64,000 bases of DNA from an uncultured Bryobacteraceae bacterium (GTDB taxonomy: Bacteria > Acidobacteriota > Terriglobia > Bryobacterales > Bryobacteraceae), in assembly GCA_937920635.1 (NCBI GenBank), contig CAKZUE010000026.1:91843-155842 (forward strand), given 5' to 3'. This document shows, piece by piece, positions 49,811 through 58,228 of this stretch. The translations under genes were made by a program, and so were the position numbers. Positions within the stretch are counted from its first letter, which is position 1. Each line of letters starts with the position of its first letter. A model generated the notes under the pieces. The model saw only the letters and a list, made by a program, of their open reading frames with translations, did not search any database and was not told the origin of the DNA.

Positions 49811-52434
49811 CCGAGCACCAACCCTTCCGGCAGCTCTTCGCCGAAGACGCGCGCCATGGACTCCAGGTCCGCGCCTGCTTCGCCATCGAGAATGCGCAGC
49901 CATTCCGGCTTGTCCGCCAGCACCCGCCGCACGGTCTCCAGAGTGGCCGGCGGAATGTCGCGCGCGGCGTCGCCCGTCCACTGCGCCAGCCGCGCCAGGC
50001 ACTCTTCGCAGCCCGGCAGTTTGAGGATGCTTTCAATCCAGCGCGCCGCGGCCGCTGCGGGCAGCACCTGGTTGGCAGGCGCGTAGAACAGCCTGCGCGC
50101 CCCGATCCGCGCCAGGCACCAATAGTCGCTTGGATTCGGATTCGCGCGCAGCCGCCGCACCAGCGCGTTGCCCAGCTCGGTCCGCGTGCCCGCGGGCAGC
50201 AGCTCGAGCGACGCCGCGCAGCGCCACATCTCGCGCTCCAGGCTCGCATTCAGCCGCGGCGGCTTGCCCTTGGGCAGCAGCGCCCAGGCGATGCGCTGGT
50301 ACACGTCGGCCTGCTGGTTGCGGTTCAGCCCCCCGGCGACGCGCCCCCAGAAGATCCACCACTGCGTCTCGTTCTCCACTTTGTTATCGAAGGCCAACCC
50401 CTGCGCCCACACGCGCCGCGCCAGCTCGATGCGGTATTCATCGGCCGGATGCCCGAAGCCCGGGCGCAGGCACAGCCCGGCCAGGTTCAGCCAGCGCACC
50501 TCGTGCCCCGCCGAAAGCCGCCGCCCGGCGTTCGCCTCCAGAAACGCGTCCGCCAGTTTCCGGATCACCTCCAGCGGCCACGAATTGCGCCCCAGCGCCA
50601 GGATCTGTTCGAGCCGCGCCGGCAGCTCCTCCTGCGGCGCCGCGCCCGTGTCGAACACCTCCCGCACCGCCGCGCACGCCCTCTCCACCGCCTCCGCGCT
50701 GATCACCGCCGCCGGGCGCGCGCGCTTCTGCTGCTCGGCCAGCACCGGCTTGCGCAGCTCGAACTGAAGCCGCCAGCGGTGCTCGCTGACGCGCGACTCG
50801 GCCCACAGCTCGAGCGTGCCGATCTCGGTCAGCCGCGCCCCCAGCTTCACCGGAATCAGCCGCTCCTCGGCCTTCTTGCCGAAGCGGATCACCGCCTCCA
50901 GCGGCGCGTGCACGTGCAGCTCCTCGCCAGCAGCAGAAGCCGGGAACTCCACCACCTCGCCGCAGCGGTCCTCGGTCCGCGTCAGCGACGAGTACAGCCG
51001 GAAGCTCACCGCCTTGTTGGCCACCAGTTGCAGGTTTTCCAGTTCCAGTTCGAGCGTCGAGCCCGCTTCGGTGCCCCGCGGCACCAGGCACACCGTGCGG
51101 ATCACGTCCTCCGACGCCGATTCCACCCCCAGGTAGTAAGCCCGCGGCAGCCCGCCCCGCACCAGCACGCCCGCACCGGTGCCGCGCACATAGCCGTAAT
51201 ACGCCGCGCCGATGGCCACCGCCAGATCCAGATCGTTGTTCTCGAAGATCAGCGGGCGCTTCCCGTACCAGCTCTCCACCACGTCCGCCAGCCGCCGCCG
51301 CAGCATCTCCGGTATGAAGAAGCCGCCGTTGAACAGAATGGCGTCCGGCGGCGGCGAACCGGACGAAGCCAGAAACGCCGCCAGATGCCGCGTCACCGCC
51401 GGATCGCTCACATACGGCAGCCCCGCCTCGCGGAACAGGCTGCGTTTGTCCTCCTGCGGCTTCTCCTCCAGCGCGCAGAACGGCAGGAAGCCGTCCAGCG
51501 CCAGCTCCAGCGCCTCTTCGCGCAGAATCTCGGTCTTCAGCGTGCCGCCGATCAGCGACGTGCCTGCGCCCAGCACCGTGATCTCCACCGACGGCGCTCC
51601 GGGCACGGCGAGCAACTGCTCTTTGGCTGCCGAACACTGCCGCCGCAGCGCCGCCCTCTGCCGCAGCGCCAGTTGCCGCCCGAGCTTCGTTTCCACCAGC
51701 CACGCCAGCGTCAGGTCCAGATTGTCGCCGCCGAGAAGCAGGTGCCGGCCCACCGCCGTGCGCGTGAACGACACGCGGTCGCCCTCGCGGCTGACGCGGA
51801 TCACCGTGAAATCCGACGTCCCGCCGCCCACGTCCACCACCAGCACGGTCATGCCGTCATGCAGCGACTTCTGCGACTGCGCCAGATGATTCGCGATCCA
51901 GGCGTAGAACGCCGCCGCCGGCTCTTCCAGCAGCGTCAGGTTTTCGATGCCCGCCTGCCGCGCCGCCTCCACGGTGAGCTCGCGCGCCTCTTCGTCGAAC
52001 GACGCCGGCACGGTGAGCACCACCTCCTGCCCGGAGAGGCTGCCTCGCCCCGCGCTGTCCCACGCTTCGCGCAAATGCGCCAGATACCGCGCCGACGCCT
52101 CCACCGGCGACATCACGCGCCCCGCCTCTTGCGCGTCCCACGGCAGGATCTTCGCCCGGCGGTCCACCTCGGGGTTCGACAGCCAGCTCTTGGCGGAATG
52201 GATCAGCCGCGTGGGCGCCAGCGCGCCCTGCTCGCGCGCGTACTCGCCGACAATGCCGTCCCCCTCCAGCAGCAGGAACGACGGCAGCGTGCGCCGCGGC
52301 TCCACCGCGCCGGAGACCGTCTTCTGCGGAACCGGCAGCACATGCACCGGCGGGAAATCCGCGCCCTCGGCCTCGCGCGGATCGATGAACGCCACCGCCG
52401 AATTTGTCGTGCCGAGATCGATGCCGACCTTCAT
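49807..52434 (-). CDS. Large Hsp70-family protein with unique C-terminal half
   Basis: The 875-residue protein opens with the Hsp70 nucleotide site (MKVGIDLGTTNSAVAF) and has the second phosphate motif VVDVGGGTSDF (about 199-209) and the adenosine motif LFNGGFFIPE (about 367-376), so it should bind ATP. From about residue 440 it departs from DnaK: the substrate domain is unlike DnaK's, and a long helical C-terminus (about 590-875, including ETQWWIFWGRVAGGLN) corresponds to the DUF3731-type extension of Hsp70-like proteins. The second Hsp70 gene lies upstream, coupled by 4 bases; thiL lies downstream, also coupled. Its clients and cochaperones are unknown, and no DnaJ or GrpE gene is adjacent. 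Confidence 0.88.
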   Translation of the reverse strand: MKVGIDLGTTNSAVAFIDPREAEGADFPPVHVLPVPQKTVSGAVEPRRTLPSFLLLEGDGIVGEYAREQGALAPTRLIHSAKSWLSNPEVDRRAKILPWDAQEAGRVMSPVEASARYLAHLREAWDSAGRGSLSGQEVVLTVPASFDEEARELTVEAARQAGIENLTLLEEPAAAFYAWIANHLAQSQKSLHDGMTVLVVDVGGGTSDFTVIRVSREGDRVSFTRTAVGRHLLLGGDNLDLTLAWLVETKLGRQLALRQRAALRRQCSAAKEQLLAVPGAPSVEITVLGAGTSLIGGTLKTEILREEALELALDGFLPFCALEEKPQEDKRSLFREAGLPYVSDPAVTRHLAAFLASSGSPPPDAILFNGGFFIPEMLRRRLADVVESWYGKRPLIFENNDLDLAVAIGAAYYGYVRGTGAGVLVRGGLPRAYYLGVESASEDVIRTVCLVPRGTEAGSTLELELENLQLVANKAVSFRLYSSLTRTEDRCGEVVEFPASAAGEELHVHAPLEAVIRFGKKAEERLIPVKLGARLTEIGTLELWAESRVSEHRWRLQFELRKPVLAEQQKRARPAAVISAEAVERACAAVREVFDTGAAPQEELPARLEQILALGRNSWPLEVIRKLADAFLEANAGRRLSAGHEVRWLNLAGLCLRPGFGHPADEYRIELARRVWAQGLAFDNKVENETQWWIFWGRVAGGLNRNQQADVYQRIAWALLPKGKPPRLNASLEREMWRCAASLELLPAGTRTELGNALVRRLRANPNPSDYWCLARIGARRLFYAPANQVLPAAAAARWIESILKLPGCEECLARLAQWTGDAARDIPPATLETVRRVLADKPEWLRILDGEAGADLESMARVFGEELPEGLVLG

Positions 52435-54182
52435 GCCCGTTGCCTCTTGAGCTGGAACTCGAGCTTCCAGCGCCGCCCTTCATAGGGCGTCCCGGGCAAC
52501 CCCTTCGCCCACAATTCCAGCACGCCTGTCTCGGTCACCTGCACCTCCAGCGTCACCCGCGCCATCGCGCCCGCCTCGCCCTCCAGGCACACTTCCACCG
52601 GAGCGACCTCCTCGATGTCATCCGGAATCTCGTCCAGCAGGTCGCCCACCGCGTCCTGTCTTCTCGAAGACGAGATGAAGAAGCGGAACTGCGCCGGCTC
52701 GCCGACATACAGCGCGAACTCGCGCCCGGGCACCGCCGCCTGCGTGCCCTCCTCCATGCCGAACGGCACCACGGTGAGCGCCTTCATCGGCGGCTTCAGG
52801 CCCGGCACCGCAGGCATCGCCGTCTCGATGCCGATGTAATAGGAGTGCGGAATGCCGCCGCGGATCCGGATGCCGCCTTCTTCGCGCGAACGCCCGTAGA
52901 ACGCCGCGCCGCGCGCTACGGCGTGCATCAGGTCCGAGCCTTCCAGCACCTGCGCCGGCGGGCGCCCCTCTTCCGCAAGCCAGCCGTTCAGCACCTCGGC
53001 CACCCGCTCGCGCAGGCGCGCCGCCTGGAACACGCCGCCGTTGAACAGCACGTGCGTGGGGCAGGCCAGTTCGCCGCCCCGGCGCAGGAAATGCGCCAGA
53101 TGCCGGGTGATGGCGGCGTCCTGCTCGTAGGGCAGCCCGATCTCGGCCAGCCCCGCGCGCCGGCGCCGCTCGGGCGCCTCGTGGCTCGAAACGCGCGGGA
53201 AGAAGCCGTCGACGAGAATCGACTCCACTTCGCCGCGTTCCAGCTTGCCCCGGATGGCGCCGCCGATCAGCGATGAGCCGCGCCCCAGCAGCGTCACGGG
53301 CGCTTCCTTCAGCGAGGCGTCTTCGAGCAGCGCCTCCTTCGCCAGCCGGCACTGCTGCCACAGAGACTGGAATTGCAGGGCGTCCAGCTTTGGCAGCCGC
53401 AGTGCAACCGTGTGCGCCAGCGCCAGGTCCATGTTGTCGCCGCCCAGCAGGAGGTGATCGCCGACGGCAATCCGCTCGAGTTCCAGCGCGCCTTCGCGCC
53501 CGGCGGCGCGGATCAGGGTGAAGTCCGTAGTGCCGCCGCCGACGTCCACCACCAGGATCAGATCTCCCGGGCGCAGCCGCTCGCGCCAGTCCGGATGGCG
53601 CTCGATCCAGGCATACAGCGCCGCCTGCGGCTCTTCCAGCAGGATCAGCTCCGGCAGCCCTGCCTCTTCCGCAGCCTGCTGCGTCAGCCGCCGCGCCGCT
53701 TCGTCGAACGAGGCGGGCACGGTGAGCACGGCGCGGCACTTTTCCAGAGGCTGGTCCGGATGCAGATGATCCCACGCGCTGCGGATGTGCTCGAGATAGG
53801 CCCGGCTGGCCTCCACTGGCGAGACGCGCGGCTGTTCGGGCGGCGCGTTGGGCGGCAGGATGGGCGCGGTGCGCTCCGCCCCAGTGGCCGACAGCCAGCT
53901 CTTGGCCGAGGTCACCAGACGGCCCAGCGTCTCCGCCCCGCGCCGTGCCGCAAAGCGGCCCACGATGCGCGTGCCGCCGCCCCAGGGCAGTTCCAGCGCC
54001 TCCGCCGGGAATTCCGTCTCGCCCGCCAGGTAGAGCGCCGATGGCAGAACGCTCTCGGCGAACACCTCGCCCGGCGCAACAAGCTGCGGAATCGCCAGCA
54101 GCTCGACGGGCGCGTCCTGGCCGGGCGCGGCCTTCGCGGCGGCGCAGTTCGTGGTTCCCAGATCAATTCCGGCGCAGAGCAA
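52431..54182 (-). CDS. Second divergent Hsp70-family protein
   Basis: The 583-residue protein starts MLCAGIDLGTTNCAAAKA, keeps VVDVGGGTTDFTLI (about 205-218), GGDNMDLALA and LFNGGVFQA, and so has an Hsp70-type ATPase core. It ends soon after a short beta-rich region (ELWAKGLPGTPYEGRRWKLEF), without the helical lid of DnaK and without the long extension of its neighbour. The near-identical blocks PRAYYLGVE/PHSYYIGIE in the two proteins show they come from one duplication. It is coupled by 4 bases to the large Hsp70 gene and follows the DUF2760 gene by 6 bases. Confidence 0.88.
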   Translation of the reverse strand: MLCAGIDLGTTNCAAAKAAPGQDAPVELLAIPQLVAPGEVFAESVLPSALYLAGETEFPAEALELPWGGGTRIVGRFAARRGAETLGRLVTSAKSWLSATGAERTAPILPPNAPPEQPRVSPVEASRAYLEHIRSAWDHLHPDQPLEKCRAVLTVPASFDEAARRLTQQAAEEAGLPELILLEEPQAALYAWIERHPDWRERLRPGDLILVVDVGGGTTDFTLIRAAGREGALELERIAVGDHLLLGGDNMDLALAHTVALRLPKLDALQFQSLWQQCRLAKEALLEDASLKEAPVTLLGRGSSLIGGAIRGKLERGEVESILVDGFFPRVSSHEAPERRRRAGLAEIGLPYEQDAAITRHLAHFLRRGGELACPTHVLFNGGVFQAARLRERVAEVLNGWLAEEGRPPAQVLEGSDLMHAVARGAAFYGRSREEGGIRIRGGIPHSYYIGIETAMPAVPGLKPPMKALTVVPFGMEEGTQAAVPGREFALYVGEPAQFRFFISSSRRQDAVGDLLDEIPDDIEEVAPVEVCLEGEAGAMARVTLEVQVTETGVLELWAKGLPGTPYEGRRWKLEFQLKRQRA

Positions 54183-54188
54183 GGCGGC

Positions 54189-54719
54189 CTATTCCACTTC
54201 CAGTTCGGCGGGCGCCAAAATCGAAAGATTTTGTTTCGGGCTCACGGCGGGCAGGCTCACCGCGTCGGCGCGCCAGCCCCGGTGCCGCAGCACGCCGCCG
54301 GCGGGCTTGCCCTGCGGCGGCAGGTTGCCGGTGAAGCGGATGGCCCCGGCTTCGCGCGCCAGCGCGCCCGCCGACTCGGCCTTGACGTAGGTGCCTTCGA
54401 CGCCGTCGATCACCGGCGCGAGCTTGAAGTGCTTCCGCAGCAGCTCCTGGCACTGCGCGTGGATGGTCCTCACGCCGGCGCCCACCTGGTCGTCGGCGTA
54501 GGGCGAGATGTCTTCCAGAAAGAAATCGATCAGGCGCGCTTCGCGTTGCAGCAGGCCGAGCAGTTGCAGCGCGCCCGCCTCCGGCTTGACGGGTTCCCGG
54601 GCCGGCTCGGGGCGCTTCGGTGCAGCTTTCTCGTAGCCGTGCGCGCGCGCGATGTCGGCGGGCAGCGTGCCTCCCAGGATGCCGAAGAAGGCGCGGAACG
54701 CCATGCTGATGCGGCTCAA
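54189..54719 (-). CDS. DUF2760 protein, first gene of the Hsp70-pair operon
   Basis: The 176-residue protein begins with a hydrophobic, slightly amphipathic helix (RISMAFRAFFGILGG), followed by a charged linker (about 30-46) and the conserved domain GALQLLGLLQREARLIDFFLEDISPYADDQVGAGVRTIHAQC (key residues LLQREARLIDFL, DDQVGAGVR), matching DUF2760. It probably works with the two Hsp70 proteins, next to which this family is repeatedly found; what it does is not known. The N-terminal helix may bind a membrane. The composite repeat element begins about 30 bases upstream. Confidence 0.82.
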   Translation of the reverse strand: MSRISMAFRAFFGILGGTLPADIARAHGYEKAAPKRPEPAREPVKPEAGALQLLGLLQREARLIDFFLEDISPYADDQVGAGVRTIHAQCQELLRKHFKLAPVIDGVEGTYVKAESAGALAREAGAIRFTGNLPPQGKPAGGVLRHRGWRADAVSLPAVSPKQNLSILAPAELEVE

Positions 54720-54755
54720 GCGGGGATCACCTCCAATCTTTCAGGATACAAGGGG

Positions 54756-54785
54756 AAAAGGGGACAGGAACACAATTCCCCTTTT
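54756..54785 (-). repeat. Palindromic REP-like unit, left end of composite element
   Basis: The 30 bases (AAAAGGGG...CCCCTTTT) are the exact reverse complement of the inner 30 bases of the unit at 55014-55047. Each can fold on itself; together they form the inverted ends of a roughly 292-base element. Confidence 0.85.
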
Positions 54786-54830
54786 CGGCGCGCCAGGAGA
54801 CGCGGCGCCGGATCCGCCCGGTGAAAACGA

Positions 54831-54864
54831 GGGACAGGCCCGCCCGGGCGACAATTTTCCGCCG
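54831..54864 (+). repeat. REP-like dispersed repeat, copy C
   Basis: The 20-base core GGGACAGGCCCGCCCGGGCG (54831-54850) is followed by ACAATTTTCCGCC, close to the tail of the copies near 24.2 kb. It lies inside the composite element between its two palindromic ends. Confidence 0.8.
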
Positions 54865-55013
54865 TGTGTTCCGCGCCGGGGGCCGGGGGCGCTCCCTTGC
54901 GGGCGCTTCCACGACGGCCCACGCATAGTCAGCGCCGGGGCCGGGGGCGCTCCCTCCGCAGGCCTTCGGCCCGCTTCAGTCGCGGCTCCGTATGCATTCG
55001 GCACTGCGGGGAC

Positions 55014-55047
55014 AAAAAAGGGGAATTGTGTTCCTGTCCCCTTTTTT
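55014..55047 (+). repeat. Palindromic REP-like unit, right end of composite element
   Basis: The 34 bases are identical to 24341-24374. Its final T residues share two bases with the stop codon (TAA on the minus strand, 55046-55048) of the MerR-TPR gene, so the element sits precisely at that gene's end and could terminate its transcript. Confidence 0.85.
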
Positions 55048-55963
55048 ACTGCACCAGCGCCTCTTCCTTGAGCCGCGCCAGTTCCCGCCGGGCGATGCCG
55101 GCCCAGTAGCCGCTCGGATCGAGCTTGAGGTACTGCTGCCAGTGCCGCACGGCATTCAGAATGTCACGCCGGGACTGGTAAATCAGCGCAGCGTTGTAGT
55201 GCGCGTCGGCGAACTGCGCATCCGCCTCCAGCGCCTTCAGGTAGCACTCCAGAGCGCGGTCCGGGTCGCGCAGCTCGTCATGGAGATTGCCGAGGTTGAA
55301 CCACGCCAGCGCGTAACGCGGCCGCAGCGCGATCGCCGCGCGGTAATGCGCTTCGGCCTGTTTCCACTGCTTCATGTGGAAATAGAGGGTGCCGAGGTTG
55401 ACGTGAGGCGCGGGCGCGTCGGGATCGCGCTCCAGCGCCTTTTCATAGGCGGCGGCGATCTGCTCCGGCGGCGCTCCCACCTGTTCCATCTCCACCGCGC
55501 GCTCAAACCACTGCTCAGCTTCGCGCATGCGGTGCTCCATCTCCTTCGCCAGCGTGTTCTCGGCGCGCCTGGCGGGGAATTCGAGCAGCCGCCGCAGTTC
55601 GTCCTGGTCGAAATCGAGCAGCAGTTGGCCGGTGAGCGGCTCCATCTTGTGGCCGTCCACCTGCACCGCCAGGCGCCGCCCGTCGGTGAAGATCTTCAGT
55701 TCCTGGAGCGGATCGGCCACATGCCGGAGCTTCGCGCGCAGCGACTCCAGAATCAGCCGGATCCGCGCCGCCGGCATGCGCCGCGCGCGCAACTGCCGCA
55801 GCGTCTTCAGCGCCACCAGGTCCTTGAACGCATACTGCTCGGCGCGCGCCACGAAGCCGTGCTCTTCCCAATCTTCGAGCACCGCCTCGCGAATGCCCAG
55901 CAGGCGGCACACTTCGTCCCGCGTGTATTCCGCTTTGGCTGGCCCTCCGGACACGCGTGTCAT
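55046..55963 (-). CDS. MerR-type helix-turn-helix fused to TPR repeats
   Basis: The 305-residue protein begins with a MerR-like winged helix (YTRDEVCRLLGIREAVLEDWEEHGFV, about 12-40, then VALKTLRQLRARRMPAARIRLIL). A central beta region (about 85-130) and a run of TPR helices follow, with canonical spacing: PHVNLGTLYFHMKQWKQAEAHYRAAIALRP, LAWFNLGNLHDELRDPDRALECYLKALE and AHYNAALIYQSRRDILNAVRHWQQYLKLDP, each given here only as its repeat body. It could be a regulator controlled by protein contact. It lies upstream of the DUF2760-Hsp70 operon on the same strand, with the repeat element between, so a regulatory link is possible but unproven. Start at ATG 55961-55963. Confidence 0.8.
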   Translation of the reverse strand: MTRVSGGPAKAEYTRDEVCRLLGIREAVLEDWEEHGFVARAEQYAFKDLVALKTLRQLRARRMPAARIRLILESLRAKLRHVADPLQELKIFTDGRRLAVQVDGHKMEPLTGQLLLDFDQDELRRLLEFPARRAENTLAKEMEHRMREAEQWFERAVEMEQVGAPPEQIAAAYEKALERDPDAPAPHVNLGTLYFHMKQWKQAEAHYRAAIALRPRYALAWFNLGNLHDELRDPDRALECYLKALEADAQFADAHYNAALIYQSRRDILNAVRHWQQYLKLDPSGYWAGIARRELARLKEEALVQ

Positions 55964-56024
55964 TGTAGCACCGCGGGGCGCGGCCGATGAGATAGGATGG
56001 AAGCAGGAGGCAAGCGGACTCCAT

Positions 56025-56291
56025 ATGCAACTGAGTTTCAAAGCTGCGTCCCGCAAGCGGACGCCGGCATGCCTGGCCGATCTCCCCGCAGGCAGCGAGG
56101 CGGTGATCGACCGGCTGGATTTGCCCGGCGACCTGGCCGCCCGCTTGATGGAACTCGGTTTCATTCCCGGCCACCGCGTCTCGGCGGCGCGGAGCGCGCC
56201 CGGCGGCGATCCCCGCGTCTTCCGTGTGGACGGCGCCGAAATCGCCCTGCGGCGCGAAACGGCGCGGCATATTGTCGTCAGGAACAACTGA
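56025..56291 (+). CDS. feoA: Ferrous iron transport protein A
   Basis: The 88-residue SH3-like protein has the FeoA pattern: LADLPAGSEAVIDRLD, LAARLMELGFIPGHRV, FRVDGAEIALRRETARHIVV. It acts with FeoB at the inner membrane, probably as a regulator of uptake. AGGAGG lies about 14 bases before the ATG at 56025. The gene is 61 bases from the divergent MerR-TPR gene and 4 bases from feoB. Confidence 0.92.
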   Translation: MQLSFKAASRKRTPACLADLPAGSEAVIDRLDLPGDLAARLMELGFIPGHRVSAARSAPGGDPRVFRVDGAEIALRRETARHIVVRNN

Positions 56292-56295
56292 AGCG

Positions 56296-58179
56296 ATGAG
56301 CGCGTGCCACGGCAGGCCGGATTCAGTCGCCCTGGCAGCACCCTCCGCCGCGGGCGCACCGCCCCGGCTCGTCGCCCTCATCGGCCCGCCGAACTCCGGC
56401 AAGACCACGCTCTTCAACCGCCTCACCGGGCTGCGCCAGAAGGTGGCCAACTTCCCCGGCGTCACCGTCGAGCATCACATCGGCAAGGCTCACCTGCCCG
56501 GCCATCACGCCGTCGACATCATCGACCTGCCCGGCATCTACAGCCTGAATCCGCGGTCCGAAGACGAGCAGGTCACGCACGACGTTCTGACCGGCGCCAT
56601 GCCGGGGCTGCGCCGTCCCGACGGCGTCATTCTGGTGCTGGACTCCACCAACCTCCAGCGCCATCTTCCGCTGGCCGCCGCGGTGTTGAGCCTGCGCCTG
56701 CCCACGCTGGTGGTGCTCAACATGGCCGACGACCTCAGGCAGCGGGGAGGCGCCGTCGATACGGAAGCGCTCGCCAATCAGCTCGGTGCGCCGGTGGTGC
56801 TGGTCAGCGCCGCCACCGGCGAGGGAGTGAAGAGCTTGGCGCAGTTTCTCACCGGCGGCATTGCAGTGCCGCGCGTTGTGGAGCTGCCCGTGCTGCAGGA
56901 TGTGCCCGCCTGCCGCCAATGGGCGCGCGACATCTCGCGCCAGGCGCGCTACACGCATCCCGCGCCGCCCGTGTGGACCCGCCGCCTGGACGGCGTATTT
57001 CTCCATCCGCTGCTCGGCCCGCTGGTGTTCGCGCTCGTGGTGGCGGCCGTGTTTCAGAGCATCTTTTCGTGGGCGCGGCCGCTGATGGACGGCGTGCAGG
57101 CGGCCGTGGCCGTCTCCGGCGCGGGGATGCGCGCCGTGCTGCCGGACGGGTGGCTGGAGTCGCTCGTGGTGGACGGCGCCTGGAGCGGAGTGGGCGCCGT
57201 GGTCGTTTTTCTGCCCCAGATTCTGCTGCTGTTTCTGTTCATCGTGCTGCTGGAAGATTCCGGCTACCTGGCGCGCGCCGCCCTGATCGCGGACCGCACG
57301 ATGGCGCGCGTGGGGCTGCAAGGCAAGAGCTTCATCCCGCTGCTGTCGGCCTATGCCTGCGCCGTGCCCGCCATCATGGCCACGCGCACCATCGAAAACC
57401 GCCGCGACCGCATCGCCACCATTCTCATCGCGCCGTTCATGACCTGCTCGGCGCGCCTGCCCGTCTATACGCTGATCATCGCCGCGTTCATTCCGGAGCG
57501 GCCCTTCGTGGGCGGCCTGCTGGGCACGCGCGCCGCCGCTCTGCTCGGCTTGTACCTGCTCGGCTTTCTCGCCGCCATCGGCACCGCCCGGCTGCTGAAG
57601 TCGTCCGTGCTGCGCAGCGAACGCACGCCGTTCGTGCTGGAGATGCCGCCCTACCGCATGCCGACTCTCACGAGCATCGGGCTCCGGCTCTGGGACCGCG
57701 CGCTGGCGTTCCTCAAGCGCGCCGGCACGGTGATTCTGGGCGTGGCCATTCTGCTTTGGATTCTGGCCAGCGTCCCCACGATCGACGGCCAGCAGCCGCC
57801 GATCGAACAGAGCCTCGCCGGCACGCTCGGCCGCGCCATCGAGCCGCTGATCGAGCCGCTCGGCTTCAACTGGAAGATCGGCATCGGGCTCATCACCTCG
57901 CTCGCCGCCCGCGAGGTCATTGTGGGCACGCTCGGCACGATTTACGGCATGGATCCGGATCACAACAGCGCCGGGCTTCAGGCCGCGCTGCAAAAGGAGC
58001 TCACCTTCGGCGGCGCCGTGGCGCTGCTCGTGTTCTTCGCCTTTGCCATGCAGTGCATGTCCACGCTGGCCGTGGTGCGGCGGGAAACGGGCGGGTGGAA
58101 GTGGCCCGCCATCCAGTTTTTCTACATGGGCGCGCTGGCCTATGTGTGCGCCTGGATCGCGCACGCGCTGCTGAGCTGA
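56296..58179 (+). CDS. feoB: Ferrous iron transporter FeoB
   Basis: The 627-residue inner-membrane protein has an N-terminal G domain with GPPNSGKTTLFN (G1), DLPGIYSL (G3) and NMAD (G4, the usual FeoB form), then a helical spacer and a membrane part with Gate motifs: GFLxxxx-type blocks around LLEDSGYLARAALIADRTMARVGLQGKSFIPLLSAYACAVPAIMA (key residues GY, GLxGK, FIPLL, CAVPAIMA) and IAPFMTCSARLPVY. It imports Fe2+. It ends with a membrane helix (AIQFFYMGALAYVCAWIAHALL) and no FeoC-like domain. Length is slightly below the E. coli form, as in many bacteria. Confidence 0.95.
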   Translation: MSACHGRPDSVALAAPSAAGAPPRLVALIGPPNSGKTTLFNRLTGLRQKVANFPGVTVEHHIGKAHLPGHHAVDIIDLPGIYSLNPRSEDEQVTHDVLTGAMPGLRRPDGVILVLDSTNLQRHLPLAAAVLSLRLPTLVVLNMADDLRQRGGAVDTEALANQLGAPVVLVSAATGEGVKSLAQFLTGGIAVPRVVELPVLQDVPACRQWARDISRQARYTHPAPPVWTRRLDGVFLHPLLGPLVFALVVAAVFQSIFSWARPLMDGVQAAVAVSGAGMRAVLPDGWLESLVVDGAWSGVGAVVVFLPQILLLFLFIVLLEDSGYLARAALIADRTMARVGLQGKSFIPLLSAYACAVPAIMATRTIENRRDRIATILIAPFMTCSARLPVYTLIIAAFIPERPFVGGLLGTRAAALLGLYLLGFLAAIGTARLLKSSVLRSERTPFVLEMPPYRMPTLTSIGLRLWDRALAFLKRAGTVILGVAILLWILASVPTIDGQQPPIEQSLAGTLGRAIEPLIEPLGFNWKIGIGLITSLAAREVIVGTLGTIYGMDPDHNSAGLQAALQKELTFGGAVALLVFFAFAMQCMSTLAVVRRETGGWKWPAIQFFYMGALAYVCAWIAHALLS

Positions 58180-58228
58180 GAGCGCGCGTTTGCGGCTCTC
58201 TTCAGCCGTCTGCGAGACTGGAGGAACG

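Larger units (their letters stand above)
54720..55045. other. 326-base gap filled by a composite repeat element
   Basis: There is no gene. Almost the whole gap is an element with inverted palindromic ends (54756-54785 and 55014-55047) around a middle that contains a 20-base repeat core (54831) and two GGGGCCGGGGGCGCTCCCT-like segments about 60 bases apart. Short open frames within it look spurious. Confidence 0.75.
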
